Below, one piece after another: positions 22,068-33,900 of a stretch of 64,000 nt of DNA. Source of the stretch: Termitomyces sp. T153 (Eukaryota; Basidiomycota; Agaricomycetes; Agaricales; Lyophyllaceae). Position numbers and translations under genes: made by a program. The stretch is taken from positions 62,001 to 126,000 of the forward strand of contig JACKQL020000092.1 of assembly GCA_018296165.2 (NCBI GenBank), in the 5' to 3' direction. Under the pieces are notes generated by a model. That model saw only the letters and a program-made list of their open reading frames with translations. It had not been told where the DNA came from and ran no database searches. Each line of letters opens with the position of its first letter. Positions within the stretch are counted from its first letter, which is position 1.

Positions 22068-23131
22068 TGATGAGCCCCAGTTATTGCTGAGCACCTTTTT
22101 CGGCAGTTTGGACTTAGCGGCAGCTGACTACTTCGAATTTGACACAAGTCACAACACTCAGCGCACGGGACTTAGCCCGAGGATTGGACCGAAGCACAAG
22201 ACTCTAGCGACCACGAGACTTATCGATCACGGGGAACATCACGTGAAGCCTGGAACTTGGGCCTGGACCATCAAGGCCTAGACCCCCTTGGCAACGATTA
22301 TTAGCGACCTTAGCGATCCTGGCGACAAGACGGTGTTCCTTTACTATATATGGACATATTACCAGAAGCGTATTTTTGTTACTATCATTCCCCTTGTTGA
22401 GCTTACCGACATCCCCGAACGGTGTTCATACTTCAGGTATTGACATCGGACTCGTTCTCTTTTTGGTTCTTATTAGCAATTAGTCGTCGCCAAGGCTTCA
22501 CCTATGACTTTTTACTTAGTTACGGGCTGACGCCTGGCACGCAACCTAAACAGAGTGGCAGATGCCGCCGCTAGGGGCGCTTAATTACTTACCTTCCCTT
22601 ACTATACTTCGAAAACGTATAAATACTGCCTGTACATAGACATCACCCCATCGAATTTTACCATCGAATCACCATCGTATCACTCCCCTATCTATAAGCT
22701 ACCAGCTTAAAGGTTTCATTTACCTCATCTCTTTCCCTCATCTTGTCTTTGACCTTGGCTTAGCGACAAACCTCTTCAACTTCAACCTCGACTTAGTGTG
22801 GTACTGACTACGGGTGCCTATAAACGTTATTTCAACTTAGTGACGCTAGCAATTGCGGCTAGTGACAAGTTTACGTTCGTCCTTCGATCTCAATTTTACT
22901 CTTACCGCTGTCTCTCTCCTTTATTCCCCCCACCACCGTTTCAGTTTCGCTGCGACTATCGTTAGCAGTAGCGATTCTTTTCGACTTCACTTCCATGCCA
23001 CCACTTTCGCTCTAGTTCTCTGGGACGGTTACTGACTCGCCCTCAACTATTAACTTCCTACTGCCAGCTACCCTATCTAGTGACAAGTGTTAGGTTTCCT
23101 GCACGGCACTAGGCGGCATAGGAGCACATCA
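22068..23131 (+). mobile_element. 3' LTR of E1
   Basis: 1064 bp, ending GGAGCACATCA at 23131, followed by the ATGG duplication and the resumed element A frame. It keeps CpG at several sites where the 5' LTR has TpG or CpA, and the reverse at one site. Confidence 0.95.
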
Positions 23132-23135
23132 ATGG

Positions 23136-24548
23136 GCTGCTGACCTTCAGAGGATGCATTTATATGCCTAACATTCCAGAACTTCATTGGTGCATTGTAG
23201 AACAACATCATGACTCTTGAGTGGCTAGACATCCTGGAAGGTGGAAGATGCTAGAGCTGGTATTCCAGAACTATTGGTGGCCACAGATCTTCCAATATGT
23301 AGGCACCTACACTAGCACCTGCGAGCTTTGTCTCCACACAAAACCTTGCCGCTAAGCACCCATGAGCCAGCTCCACTCACTTTCTATTCCAGCTGCTTGC
23401 TGGAGTGTTGCATCAGTGGATTTCATTGTGAAGCTCCCAGATGCTCATGGGTATGATGCTGTGATGGTGGTGGTGGACCTCTATGACAAACGGGCTCACT
23501 TTATACCTACTCACACCACATGCTCTGCCTTGGGAGTGGCCAGCCTGTACCATAAGAATGTCTGGAAACTCCATAGTCTGTCAGATGGATATGTCTCAGA
23601 CTGGGGCCCCCAGTTTGTGGCAGAATTCACTCGAGAACTGTATCGCCTGCTATGTATAAAGCTCCATACCACCACAGCCTATCACTCTCAGTTGGATGGG
23701 CAGACAGAACACGTTAACCAGGAACTGGAACAGTATCTCTGCCTGTTTTGTAATGAGAGGCAGGATGACTGGGATGAGCTGCTGCCAGATGCAGAATTCC
23801 AATACAACAACCACATTCACTCTTCCACACAGATGACTCCATTCTTCCTGGACACTGGCAGGCACCCTTGCATGGGATTTGAATCTTGGGCACGCCCCTC
23901 AGAGAACAATTCTGTTAATGAGTTTGTGAACCAGATGAGAAGGGCACAGGAGGAGGCAAAAGCTGCATTGGTGAAGGCCAAGGAAGACATGGCATGGTAC
24001 TATGATTGCAGACAGACACCTGTGCCAGTTTACAAGCCCGGGGACTGTGTGTACTTGGACAGCTCAGACATTAAGACAACAAGGCCATCCCAGAAGCTGT
24101 CATATTGTCATCTGGGCCCCTTCATGGTGGAGAAGAAGGTAGGGCCTTTGGCATACTGACTTAAACTCCCAGCAGGCCTGCACCAACTGCATCCAGTCTT
24201 CAATGTGGTCAAGTTGTTTCCAGCTCTAGAGGATCCAATCCCAGGCCGTCGCTCTAAGCCACCCCCACCACCAGTCCTGGTCAATGATGAGGAAGAATAT
24301 GAGGTGGAGGAAATCTTGGACAGCAGGGTATTTCAAGGGAAATTGCAGTTCAAGGTGAAATGGAAGGGATATGGCATTGAGGACATCTTTTGGGAAGGCT
24401 AATGTTCATGCACCAGGCTTAGTCCAGGACTTCTATTGTAAGCATCCCAATGCCCCCAAAGCGATTCAAGGCATCTACTCTATTTCACCAGCTGACCAGG
24501 CAATTCGTGACTTCTTCTACCCAGTGTGTCGAGGTGCCGCATCCTAGA
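23136..24548 (+). pseudogene. integrase and chromodomain of element A
   Basis: Resumes element A after E1: GLLTFRGCIYMPNIPEL, zinc-finger remnant (CELCLHTKPC), catalytic core with VDFIVKLPDA (Asp), SDWGPQFVAEF (Asp) and QLDGQTEHVNQ (Glu). Then the GPY/F-like PSQKLSYCHLGPFMVEKKVGPLAY and a chromodomain ([22 protein letters not shown]). Chromodomains steer integration to marked chromatin, placing A in the chromoviruses. Stops: TGA near 23221 and 24159 and TAA near 23355, with a frame shift near 24400. The triad residues are preserved. Confidence 0.9.
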
Positions 24549-24558
24549 AGGGGGGTGA

Positions 24559-24710
24559 TGTCAGGGGATGTCTCACTTGTTTCCCCTTCTCCTCCTCCAG
24601 TTCTTGTCAGATTTGCTCTGTTATAGTTTTCCTTTATTCTTCTTCCTTTTCCCTATCTATTGGTCCTAGTTTCAGCCTTCAGGCTGCACTGGTTCTCTGT
24701 CAATAATTCA
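24559..24710 (+). mobile_element. 3' LTR fragment of element A
   Basis: Begins TGTCAGGGGATGTCTCACTTG after the purine tract AGAAGGGGGGTGA and matches 11034-11185 nearly base for base. It is cut at about 24710, where the LTR of element C begins in the middle, so a deletion joined two elements. Confidence 0.85.
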
Positions 24711-25090
24711 GAACAGTAGACAGATGTCAGTTCTAATTGGGGGGTGGGCCACAATGATATTCTGATGCAGACACAGCTCATTCTGCAGTTGTCAGAGGAC
24801 TCTGAGAGGGTTGTATGGGGTGCAGAGTTAGTCAAACAATGTGCATCAGAGCCAGGGATTGTGTTAGAGGAGCTCAGGGGCCTTGTAAGTGAGAGGGGGA
24901 GCTGAGAAGGCCCACAGAAGATGTGTTGGAGTTTGCTAGAGGGTCATCAGGATTTGCTGAGAAAGCACTGGAGTTAGCTGGAGCAGGAGGTCAACAAAGG
25001 TTGAAGTGAGTTGGGGAAGCATTGGGGAGTGCTCTGGAGGAGCAGGTTGACTTGAGGGGAACTCCAGAGGTGCAGGAGCAGATTATGACA
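24711..25090 (-). mobile_element. truncated 3' LTR of element C
   Basis: Read on minus it starts TGTCATAATCTGCTCC at 25090 and runs through the segment found at 34700-35090 (GAAGCATTGGGGAGTGCTCT, GGAGCTGAGAAGGCCCACAG). The rest of the LTR is missing at the 24710 junction. The purine tract is at 25091-25103. Confidence 0.8.
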
Positions 25091-25129
25091 TCGCCCCCCC
25101 TTCAGTGTTGAGACTCTTAAGATGTGGGA

Positions 25130-25900
25130 TGAGAGTCAGAGATTGGCAGGGGCATGGGAATTGAAGTGTAAGCAATATTGATCAAATCTGCAGCCACAGT
25201 GGTGTGGGTAACAAAGTCAAAGCAGAATCATTACCCATCAAGAAGTCTTTTTGAGAAATTAAAAGGGCCAGGACTCAGCTTGGGGCCTCTAGATTTCACC
25301 CATGTCTTCCTCCATCTACTCTCTAGCAGTATTCAGGTCTCCATCCTCATTGTCCAATTCTTTCTCCTCTGAAGAGTCTGAGGGATGTCAGGATCACTGG
25401 TGAGTTGAGGCAATGTACTGCAATTGTGAGCATGACTCAATTTTCTTGTATTCCAGAAGTACTGACAGAGCTTTGATAGAGTTGTTCATGGCCATTGCAA
25501 GCCCCTCAGGGCTTTTGTTGGGTGGAGTTTCAGCACAGTTGGCAGCAGGAGTGGCACTCACCTTATGTTCCAGGCCTGGTCTTGGTCTGGGGGTAGTCCA
25601 GCCCATTCTCACAGCTTTCAGAGTTATGCAAGTAGAGGTAATACTAGAGCAGTTCATGGAGGCTGTGGGGCAGGCAAGGGGTTCTCCAACCCTCAAGTGG
25701 TGTCAGGTAGCAGCCCTGGTGAGTGATTGGTATAATCTTGCATTTTCAGAGCTAACTCATTCCTATAGTGTGTGTCCTGCACCTGGTAAGGCAAGCGATG
25801 TGAATTTAAGAAGCCCATATTGGAGTTGCAGTGGGACATGTTGGTGTATCTCCTATATTGCTTGCGGCATGAGAAGTGCTCTATTATATTGAGTTAGCAT
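25130..25900 (+). pseudogene. antisense accessory gene of element C, zinc-cluster type, decayed
   Basis: It starts just inside the purine tract and runs opposite to the element, as in E1 and N. The first ~260 bp align with the first exon of the N antisense gene (GGCATGGGAATTGAAG..AAGCAATATTGATCA, TCAAAGCAGAATCA, CATGTCTTCC). Donor-like GTGAGT is at 25399 and 25711. At 25769, right after an acceptor TATAG, it reads C-X2-C-X6-C (TGT GTG TCC TGC, third Cys at 25799), and CLRHEKC at 25859-25879 resembles the second half of a Zn2Cys6 cluster. An in-frame TAA at 25787 and others show it is dead. Confidence 0.55.
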
Positions 25901-27130
25901 GCTGCCTGTGTTACAGTAGAGTAGGGTTGGGATCAAGAGTGGGTTGTGGCATGGCTGGGGGAGGAGTGGAGGGGCAGAGTGTTGGAGTGAGGGTAGTGCA
26001 GAGTAATTGACAATGATGGTTGGGCCTCCACAGGGTGGGCAAAGGGAGGAGGCTCCCTTGATGCATGACAAGAGCAAGTGGAGAGCATCCCTGTCACTAG
26101 AGGCAGGGCTGAGCAAGTGAGCATGAGGCAAGCAGGCAATGGCAGGGCCTCTAGGCTCCTAGGTATATTCCCCAAGTTCTAGGGCTCCTGTGGAGCAGTC
26201 TGTGGAAATGTCATGGTCAGCTGCCAAGGCCTTCCTGTGCTGCTGGGTTGAGGAATTGGAGCAATTGTTATTGACCTGCAAGGAGAAGGTTTGAAGGGTT
26301 GGAGAGGATTGGAATGTGATGTAGAGGGAGTGGAATGAGGTGCAGAGGAATAGGGATGCAGCACAGAGAGACAAGGATGTGGCTGTGGAGATGGCTATAC
26401 GACAGTTGTCCTAACTCTAAGAGTTGCAGGTGTGAGTGGGGCAGTTGCAGATGTGGGCGAGCCAGAGGATGCTCCATGCAGAGGTACCTCAGGCAGTTGT
26501 GGAAGTAGTGATGAGGTGGGAGGAGTGGCTTGCCAACGAGGTGGCAGGGAATTCTTTGTAAGTTAATTCTATTTCCTCCCCCTCCTTACTGTGCTGACAT
26601 ACTCTAGTAGACTGGGCCAGGGAGCATTGAATTCTCCTGGATGGAGCATCAGCAGCACTTGCATCCATCTATGATGGGCTGTTGAGGATGCTCAAAGATC
26701 TCCTACCAGAGCTAAGGTAAGGTGTAGAGCAGATAGGGCATTTGCTGGTAAAGCACCATCAGAGGGCAACAACAGACTCTGGGACATGGTGAGAGGTAGT
26801 GACAGATGTCAGAGAACCTCTTCTAAGCCACCTGGATGTCCTGGCAATGGTAGTGGCCCAGATAGAGGTGGACCTGGTGGGGAGAATAGTGGAGGCAGGG
26901 TTGGAGAGGAAGGGGGTGTAGAGAGGCTTCTTGGACTTGTACTCTGCATTAGACCTGTGCCTTCTGTAACATTATGTAATACTAGACATGTGGATATTGA
27001 CTTATTGGACCTCTGGCCTAGAGTGATTAAATTTTTCAGATTGAGTTAGGGAACAGAGAAGTAAAACATGCAGGGAGTTATTTATGGGAGTTGAATCTCT
27101 AATGAATCTTGAGGCAGGGGTTATGCCCAC
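25900..27130. other. rest of element C between accessory gene and integrase
   Basis: Low-complexity GA-rich sequence, probably the decayed 3' exons of the accessory gene. A Gly-rich plus-strand stretch near 26830-26930 fits a linker. I find no domain that can be named. Confidence 0.35.
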
Positions 27131-27135
27131 TTATG

Positions 27136-28210
27136 CTATCTGTTTTTGCTAGTCCTGGAGGTTCTGGGGCTTGGTGAGATGTCATCAATAAAAGTTCTGG
27201 AATTTGTCAGGAGCTCTATTGAGGTTTTTTCAGGGCTTTCAAGTGTTGTCCTCAGGCCCATAGCTCTTCCAGCAGACCAAGTATTGGGGCCAGCCATGAG
27301 CCAAGTAGGAGTCAAGGATCTGGTCAACCTCATGGTAATATTTGTTCTTGGCTTTGATAGGGGGTAGTCAACTAGGGCATTGTCCAGAGAAGGAGTCCAG
27401 AGCATATTCTTTAAGGAGGTGCATGTGGAACATGGGGTGGAGGCCCTTCAGGCCCAGGAGTAAGTCAAGCTTGTAGGCATGCATGGAGACCTTCCAGAGG
27501 ACTTTGAAGGGGCTGAGTCATTTGTGATTTAGCTTGATGGAGGGCCTCTGGATTTTGAGGTTTTGTTGATCAAGCCAAACTAGGGTGCTGGAGGGCTAGT
27601 TGGGGGTAGGATCTTGTCAAGCATTGGCATGTTTGGAGTATGCTTGATTGGTGGTGTTAATCTCATTCTAGAGAAACTAGTAAAAGAACTGGAGGTCTTT
27701 GGCAACTTTATGGGCAATATGGGAGGGGATATTCTTGAGGGATAGTGTGAGTCAGAGATTGTAGCCCTTGTTGGCATAGAAGGGGGAAACTCTAGTGGTG
27801 GAGTGAGGTGTGTTGTTGTAAGTAAACTCAGCAAGGAGGAGTTCTGTGCACTAGTTGTTCTGTAAATAGTTGACATAGAGGCAGAGATACTGTTCTAATG
27901 TTTGGTTTACTCATTCTGTCTGTCCATTGGTCTCTGAATGGTAGGCAGTCAAAAGGTTGGTTTTTATTTTGAGCATCTTGCACAGCAATTTTCAGAAATG
28001 GAAGACAAATAGAGGTCCATGGTTGGAGATGATGTTATCCAGGAGTCTGTGCTTGGAGAATACATGTTCAAGGAATAGTTTGGTAAGCTCCAGAGCATTG
28101 TTGATGGTGTGGCAGGGGATGAAGAGGGCTTGCTTGGTAAGGTGGCAGACTATGAAGAGGATGGCATTGAAGCCTTCAGAGTTGGGGAGTTTGACAATGT
28201 GATCCATTAA
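27136..28210 (-). pseudogene. integrase and chromodomain of element C
   Basis: On minus the chromodomain reads from about 27370: VDQIL, YLVCWKSYGPEDNTW, ending with a ..NFYW..HL phrase. Upstream (27450-28207) are the GPY/F-type region and the catalytic core with MDHIVKLPNSEGFNAI (first Asp), LLDNIISNHGPLF (second Asp site as Asn, S-N-H-G-P) and the Glu region. Many stops and frame changes. The first- and second-site context identifies a Ty3/Gypsy integrase. Confidence 0.75.
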
Positions 28211-28679
28211 GATTGAGGACTAGGAGTGTGGACTAACAGGGAGGGGTTTTAGCAGTCCATAAGGGTGGTGGTGAGGTACTTTGGCTTGGAGGCAAGGTTT
28301 GCATGCCCTGATGTATTGTGTGATGTCCTTCTTCATTTCTGGCCAAAAGTAAGTCCAGGAGATAAACTGAAGAGTCTTACAGATTTCTAAGTGCCTATGG
28401 AGCTTGTGGTCATGGTGTTGCTAGAGTATGTCAAGACGAATGGACTTGTGGTCTGGAGCATGAATTCATCCACTCTGAAGTAGGAGATAGTGGTCTGGAG
28501 ACAGTGTGAAGAAGTTATTGGTGTTTGCCTTGTCAGCAGAGTTGTTGTAGGGGTTGTGCTAAGTGAAGAAGGAGTCCAGGAGTGAATCTTTGATTTGGTG
28601 GAAGATTCCTTCTTCATTCAAAATTAGCACAGCATGCAAATGCTCAGGAGGATAACCACTCAATAGTTGAATATGTTCT

Positions 28680-29440
28680 ACTCAGCTTCAAATGACTTTT
28701 TCAGATATATGTCAGACCTCTAAGTGAGTGCATTGAGCTTTGTGCCTAGTTGCCTGAAGCAGTAGTGAATGGTGAAATTGTACTCCAAGAGGATTTCAGA
28801 CCAATAAGCTTGATGGCGGCTGAGCTGTTTTGTGGTTGTGAAGTACTGCAAATTGTTATGGTTAGAGTAGACTTGAATGTGGTGTGGAGATCCTTTGAGG
28901 TAGGCTCTCCACTGGCAGAAGGCTTCAATGATTGCAAGGAGTTTCTTATTGTAGATATTGTAGTTGAGCTCTGTGGGGATCATCAAGCAGGTGTAGAAGG
29001 TGACAGAGTGGAGGTTCTTGCCTCTGAGTCCAACTGAGAGAGTATTCTGGCAATGGCATAGTTGGAGGCATCACATTTGAGTATAATCAGCAAGGAGGAG
29101 TTGGAGTGGCAGAGGACTGGAGCAGAGGTGAAGGCCTTCTTGAGGAGGAGGAATATGCTTTAGCACTTGCTGTCCCAGTTCCAAGGGGTGTCTTTCTGCA
29201 TGAGTTGGTTGAGGGGTTTGGTGATTCTAGAATAGTTATTGATGAATCAGTGATAAAAGTTAGCAAACTCCAGAAATGACTATACCTCCTTGATGTTCTA
29301 TGGCAGGGGCCAGTTGAGTATGGCTTCAATCTTGGCAGAGTCCATACGCATGCCATTGGGAGTGACAATAACTCCAAGATATTTAGCCTCCATTGTATAG
29401 AAGGAGCATTTTTTGGGTTTGGCATGAAGATGGTATTCTC
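28680..29440 (-). pseudogene. RNase H and RT connection of element C
   Basis: LNYNIYNKKLLAIIEAFCQW, HIQVYSNHNNLQYFTTTKQL and RHQAYWSEIL are RNase H motifs on minus from 28986 downward. The adjoining 29087-29440 segment carries the thumb/connection region in another frame. Interrupted by stops. Confidence 0.8.
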
Positions 29441-29444
29441 AGAG

Positions 29445-30275
29445 TCATTCTAAGATACAGTGGATGTGCTCCAGATGCTCCTCCAGTGAATTTGAGTAGA
29501 TTAATATATTGTCCAAGTATACAATAACAAAGACATTGTTCATGTTATGGAAGATATTATTTATGAAGTACTGGAAAGTGGCAGGGGAGTTAGTCATTTT
29601 GAAGGGCATTACTAGATACACAAAGTGGCCATAGCAGGTGCAAAAGGCAGTTTTCCATTCATGTCCCAGAGCAATCTGGACATTGTTGTAGCCAGAGTGG
29701 AGGTCTATTTTTGTGTAGATCTTAGCACTGTGGAGGCAGTCAACAAGGTCTCCAATCAAGGAGAGAGGATACTGGTTCTTTTTGGTGACTTTGTTGAGTC
29801 CCCAGTAATCAACACAAAGTCTGAGCAATCCATCCTTTTTCTTGGTGAATAGGACCAGAGCACTGGCAGCAGAGATTGATGGGCATATGAAGCCTTTGCT
29901 GAGCATGTTGTCAAGGTAATCTTTCAGGGCCTGGAGTTTGATCTTGGACATATTGTAGATTTTGCCAAATGGGGAGAAAGTGCCTTCTTTGAGGTTGATC
30001 TTGTAGTCATAGGAACAATGTGGAGGAAGTTCTTTTGCACTTCTTTCAAAGAATACATCAGTGAATTCATGATACTCCAGGAAAACTACTTTATATAAGA
30101 TCTGTTCCTTGGTTGTGCATTTTGGTGGGGTAGCTTCTGTGCAAAGGTATTCTTCTGGTAGGGTTGGCATGATCTGCAGCTGGAAGGCAGGGGTGCCATC
30201 TTGTAAAATGCATGTGAAGGGGATAGTGCCAATGATTTTGATGTCAAGGTTTCCAGAATCAATGGAGGTGGGCAA
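29445..30275 (-). pseudogene. reverse transcriptase of element C, 276 open codons
   Basis: Longest surviving piece of C. EYHEFTDVFFERSAKELPPH is the usual RT lead-in; then LSKGFICPS, SALVLFTKKKDGLLRLCVDY, YPLSLIGDLVDCL, YTKIDLHSGYNNVQI and VYLDNILIYSNSLEEHLEHI. The catalytic box is YLDN in place of YLDD, a G-to-A type change, so this RT is dead although the frame is open. It synthesised cDNA when the element was active. Confidence 0.88.
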
Positions 30276-30699
30276 TGGAGTGGTTGCAGCTGGGTCCAGA
30301 GTGGTGGCAGGGTTGTTCAGAGAGGTTGGGCATTGTTGGTTGGGGTACTGCAGACCTTTGTATTGATTCTGGAGTATGTTAGGGAGCAGCCATCACAATT
30401 TGCTTGGGAGTGACCAAGGCAGGAGCATATTATCTTCACCTTTTCTATTGCTGTTGAGAGTTGAAGAATTTTGGGTTGCTTCAAAGGTGTCAGTGTCTGA
30501 GATGGACTGGAGGCAGAGGGGGATAGCAGCCACTAGACTTGCTTTGGGGCTGAGGAATTGCATGGTGAGGTTCTTTCAGTTGATATTGGGATTGACATCC
30601 TGCAGTTATGGAAGTCCAAGCACAATCAAAGTTGATGGGGGGAGCTGAGTAACAAAAAGCTGAGCCTAGAGCCTTAGGTCATTATTGAGGGTGACAGTG

Positions 30700-31600
30700 T
30701 TGTTGTGGTATTAAGTGATTCCTGTCATGGTGGGGCTTCTGTTGAAGAGTTGGAGCTTGAGAGATTTGTTGAGGTTGTTATGTTGGAGGCCAAGCTAGTT
30801 GCTGGCAAATGTACCAGAGGTGCCACTGTCAACAAGAGTGGGGAGGATCATGGGTGAGCTGTTGAGTCAGACATTGATGACATATGACTGCACAGACCTT
30901 GAGCAGAGCTGCAGAGGGAGTCCAGAGTTGGTTGGTCATGCTCTTGGAGTTCTTAGAGAGGAGTGAGACATTGAAGGGTACTAGTTCAGAGTTGGTCAGA
31001 TTGTCCCAGTCAAGGCAAAGAGTGAGGCTGGGCTAGTCAATGCAGGGATTGGTGGAGTGGAGCCAGGAGAATCCTAGGATGATAGGGGTGGAGAGGTGTA
31101 GTTTTGTAATGAGTAATTAGAGTTCTTGTTATTGTCCATTGGCAAAGGTCACAGTCATTTCCATGCAGTGCATGATATCTCTGGTGGATATTGTGGGGTC
31201 ACCATCAAAGAGTTTGAGGAGGATTGGAGTGAGGAGATGTTAGAGGCATCGAAGAGCAAGTGCTGTCAGGGACTCATTAATGAAATTATCTGTAGTGCCA
31301 CTGTTGACCAGTGTGGAAATGGGGTCGTTGGAGAAGAAGAAGGTAGTGCAGAGGAGGAGGGTGGTGGAGGAGTGGGAGGGGAGGTGTGCTAGAAGGTTGT
31401 CCAGGACAAGTACTGTTGTGTGGAGGAGTAAGGCCAGGGCAGAAAAGATGTTGGGGTCTAGTCTGTGGTTTAGTGCGTTTTTAAGATCTGAACTGCTAAC
31501 TTGTTTTTTATAACCTAGTAATTGCAGTCTTTTCCATTGATGGTCCATACAGCACATCCCATCACCTGGCATTTAGGGCAACTACTGATAAAATGTCTCT
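30700..31600 (-). pseudogene. zinc knuckle and protease of element C
   Basis: On minus, TLVNSGTTDNFINESL (near 31300) is a retropepsin active-site box with Asn for Asp (usual LVDSGATDNFI). Upstream near 31610 lies a knuckle-type Cys/His stretch followed by CPKCQ-like residues and QWKRLQLLGYK. Decayed. Confidence 0.6.
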
Positions 31601-31889
31601 GCTCACCACATAGGATGCATGTGCCCTCCTTCCATTATTTCTCCTGAGTTTCCTTCAGCATGTCGATTTAGGGCCTATTCCCAATCTTGTTTGCATATAG
31701 GGCTTTTTAGTTGTTGGTAGAGTCTGGAGCATTATCAAGGTCATTGGAGTTGGTGTCCAGGGGCTCTAGAGTCTCATGGAGGTTGGTAGCAATAAGTTGG
31801 GCAGGAGAGTGCTGTCCTAAGAGTTGATTGGTACTGGAAGGTCCTCAGTTCAGGGGAAAATGGGGTGTGAGGTTGGCAGAGTTGGTGGG

Positions 31890-33900
31890 AATCAAGGGTT
31901 GGTTGCCATTGGTTGCTCCAGCCTGCCAGTTGGTATTGCCAGGGGTGTTCCATGCAATTTGCAGCACTGTATTCTCACTCCAGTCTTCCTAGTAATATTG
32001 GTCAATCTGAGTAATGAGTGCCTTATATCCATTGTATGTAGTTTGCTTGAGTGTGAGGCAAAGGACATCCTTGATTTATTAAGGCAAAGCACAATGGAGG
32101 GCAAATTAGAGGGCATTGTAATTCCACCCTGTTTTGTAGGCCTCCTGTTCAAATTACATGATAAAGGTCATGAATTGTTTGTTGTTGTGCATTTGGAGGT
32201 TGAAGAGATTCTCCTCTGCCTCTGCTACAGTATCAAAGATGCTGAACTTACTGAAGAATTCCTAGGTGAAGGCAAGCCAATTTGAGAGCACGGCATTGTT
32301 GAGGTTGATCTGGAGTAGCACTGTGTAGTAGTTAAAGGCAATGCCCTGCAAATATGATGTGATGAAGGCTACTCATGAGCTCTCAAGCTGGAAGGTGATA
32401 GGCTTAGCTTGGAACATAGTTAAACACTGTGTTAGGAAGATTCTCTACTTCTGGGGGCTGTAACTAGTGAATGGTTTGGGCTTTTGAATGTTGAGCTATT
32501 CTTCCCAAGCCAGCACATTGTGAGTATTGTCTTGGGTATTTTGAGTTTGGGGCAGAGGTCCAGTATTATAGTAATAGTAGTAATTGTTACTATTTCCATG
32601 CTGAGGGAGGAAGTTGTTCATGGCTGGGCTCCATCCTCCAGAAAGTCCACTGTTGGGAGGCCTGCCACTGGGGGATTGGCCTGCATTGCCCAGGAGAGGC
32701 CCTGAGACCAATTGAGGGAGAGGAGGTTCTCTGGAGGTGGGGGGTCCAAAGTAATTAGTGTCAGCAAGAGGGGTTGGGCATCAGAACAGGCAGGGGATGA
32801 GGGGGGTTGATGGAGAAAGGGAGTTGGAGTGCCCTGGGGCCCATGGGTTGCCTTGGAGGAATTGGGACATTCTGGCAGGGTGGAGGAGCATTGACACAAG
32901 GGGCATGGAGGTTGAAGTGAGGGAGTCTGTTTCAGGGAGGTCTGTTGCATGGGGTGATCTTGTTGGCAGGGTTACTAGGCTCATCAATGTAGGAGAGAGT
33001 TCAGTTGTTGTCATCAATGCATGGGAGGAATCATTGGGTGCAGGGCTTGGGGACAGCAGGTTGGTCCCATATACAGAAGGCACTGGAGATGGAGTTTGCC
33101 CAAGGACAAGTGGAGAGAGCTAGGGTGTAGGCAGTGGGGTGGTCAAACAGCCCCCTGCAGAGTTGAGGCTTTTCAAAATGTTGGACACCACATTAAGCTC
33201 TTCCTGCTAGCAGGGAATGAGAGACAGGGCTTTGCTTTATATTCTGATAGGTTCCTCACATTGCACATGGAAGGAGCAGGAGGGGTCCAGAGGGTTTTTG
33301 AATGGGCAGGAGTTTAGACTGGTGTGGATTTCTTTGACTAAGGCACAGAGCTTGTTTTGTAAATTAGCATTGATTCCCAGAGTGCCTTGCATAGTTTCAG
33401 GGAGGTTTCTCTGCAGGTAGTGTTTGTAGAAGTTGAGAAGCCTATCCACCCAAACCTCCAGAGTTGCAGGGGTGTCAGAGTAGCCTAAGTTGATAAGGAG
33501 GGTGCAGGTGTATCTTGCAAACTCCATGAGGGAGAGGCAGAGGGATCAGAGGACTTTGTTGCACTGCTAAATGTAGGCTTCAACCCATTGCTGTCTGAGG
33601 GAGGGAGGGGTTTGAGTGGGAAATGGCAATCAAGGAGGGAAATAATTATCTGGGTGCTCTGGAGGGGCTGGGGCTGTAGCAGGAACTGAGTATGTATAGT
33701 AGTGAGCAGATGGGAGGTAGGCAGAGTTAGGGGGTGCTGCAGAAAATCCTCTGGGGTACATGTGGGGGTAGTTGCCATTGGCAGAGAATGCTGGAGGGTA
33801 GTTCCAGCCCAAGAGTATTCTCTGGCTAATAGAGAGAGCATAGAATGCCTGGTTGGGGTCAGGGGTCCAATGGCAGAGAACATACTGATTTATAGATGGG
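31890..33900 (-). pseudogene. gag of element C
   Basis: Pieces of several frames: an Asn/Tyr-rich and Pro-rich N-terminal part, FARYTCTLLINLGYSDTPATL-like and WVDRLLNFYKHYLQRNLPET phrases near 33330-33530, and capsid-type sequence around 31900-32290. Position between LTR and protease supports gag. No intact domain. Confidence 0.5.

Larger units (their letters stand above)
11984..23131 (+). mobile_element. element E1: 11.15-kb Ty3/Gypsy LTR retrotransposon with an antisense gene
   Basis: Two 1064-bp LTRs (TGATGAGC...AGCACATCA) enclose gag, protease, RT, RNase H and integrase on plus, then a multi-exon gene on minus, then a purine tract. The target duplication is 4 bp, ATGG, at 11980-11983 and 23132-23135; removing E1 restores the interrupted pol of element A. 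E1 is rich in CpG and in TAGCGA/TCGCTA hexamers, unlike its host element. gag-pol is broken by seven TGA codons and at least two frame shifts, so this copy cannot move by itself, while the antisense gene is open throughout. No chromodomain was recognised after the integrase. Confidence 0.95.
11034..24710 (+). mobile_element. element A: decayed, internally deleted chromovirus split by element E1
   Basis: Order: LTR start 11034-11420, then directly RNase H coding (gag, protease and most of RT deleted), insertion of E1 at 11984-23131, then integrase and chromodomain 23136-24548, a purine tract (24546-24558) and the first 152 bp of a 3' LTR. The reading across the E1 insertion is restored by removing E1 and one copy of ATGG. 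Closest relative in the window is element B, and the two can be aligned phrase by phrase from RNase H to LTR. Not functional: truncated LTRs and stops. Confidence 0.85.
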
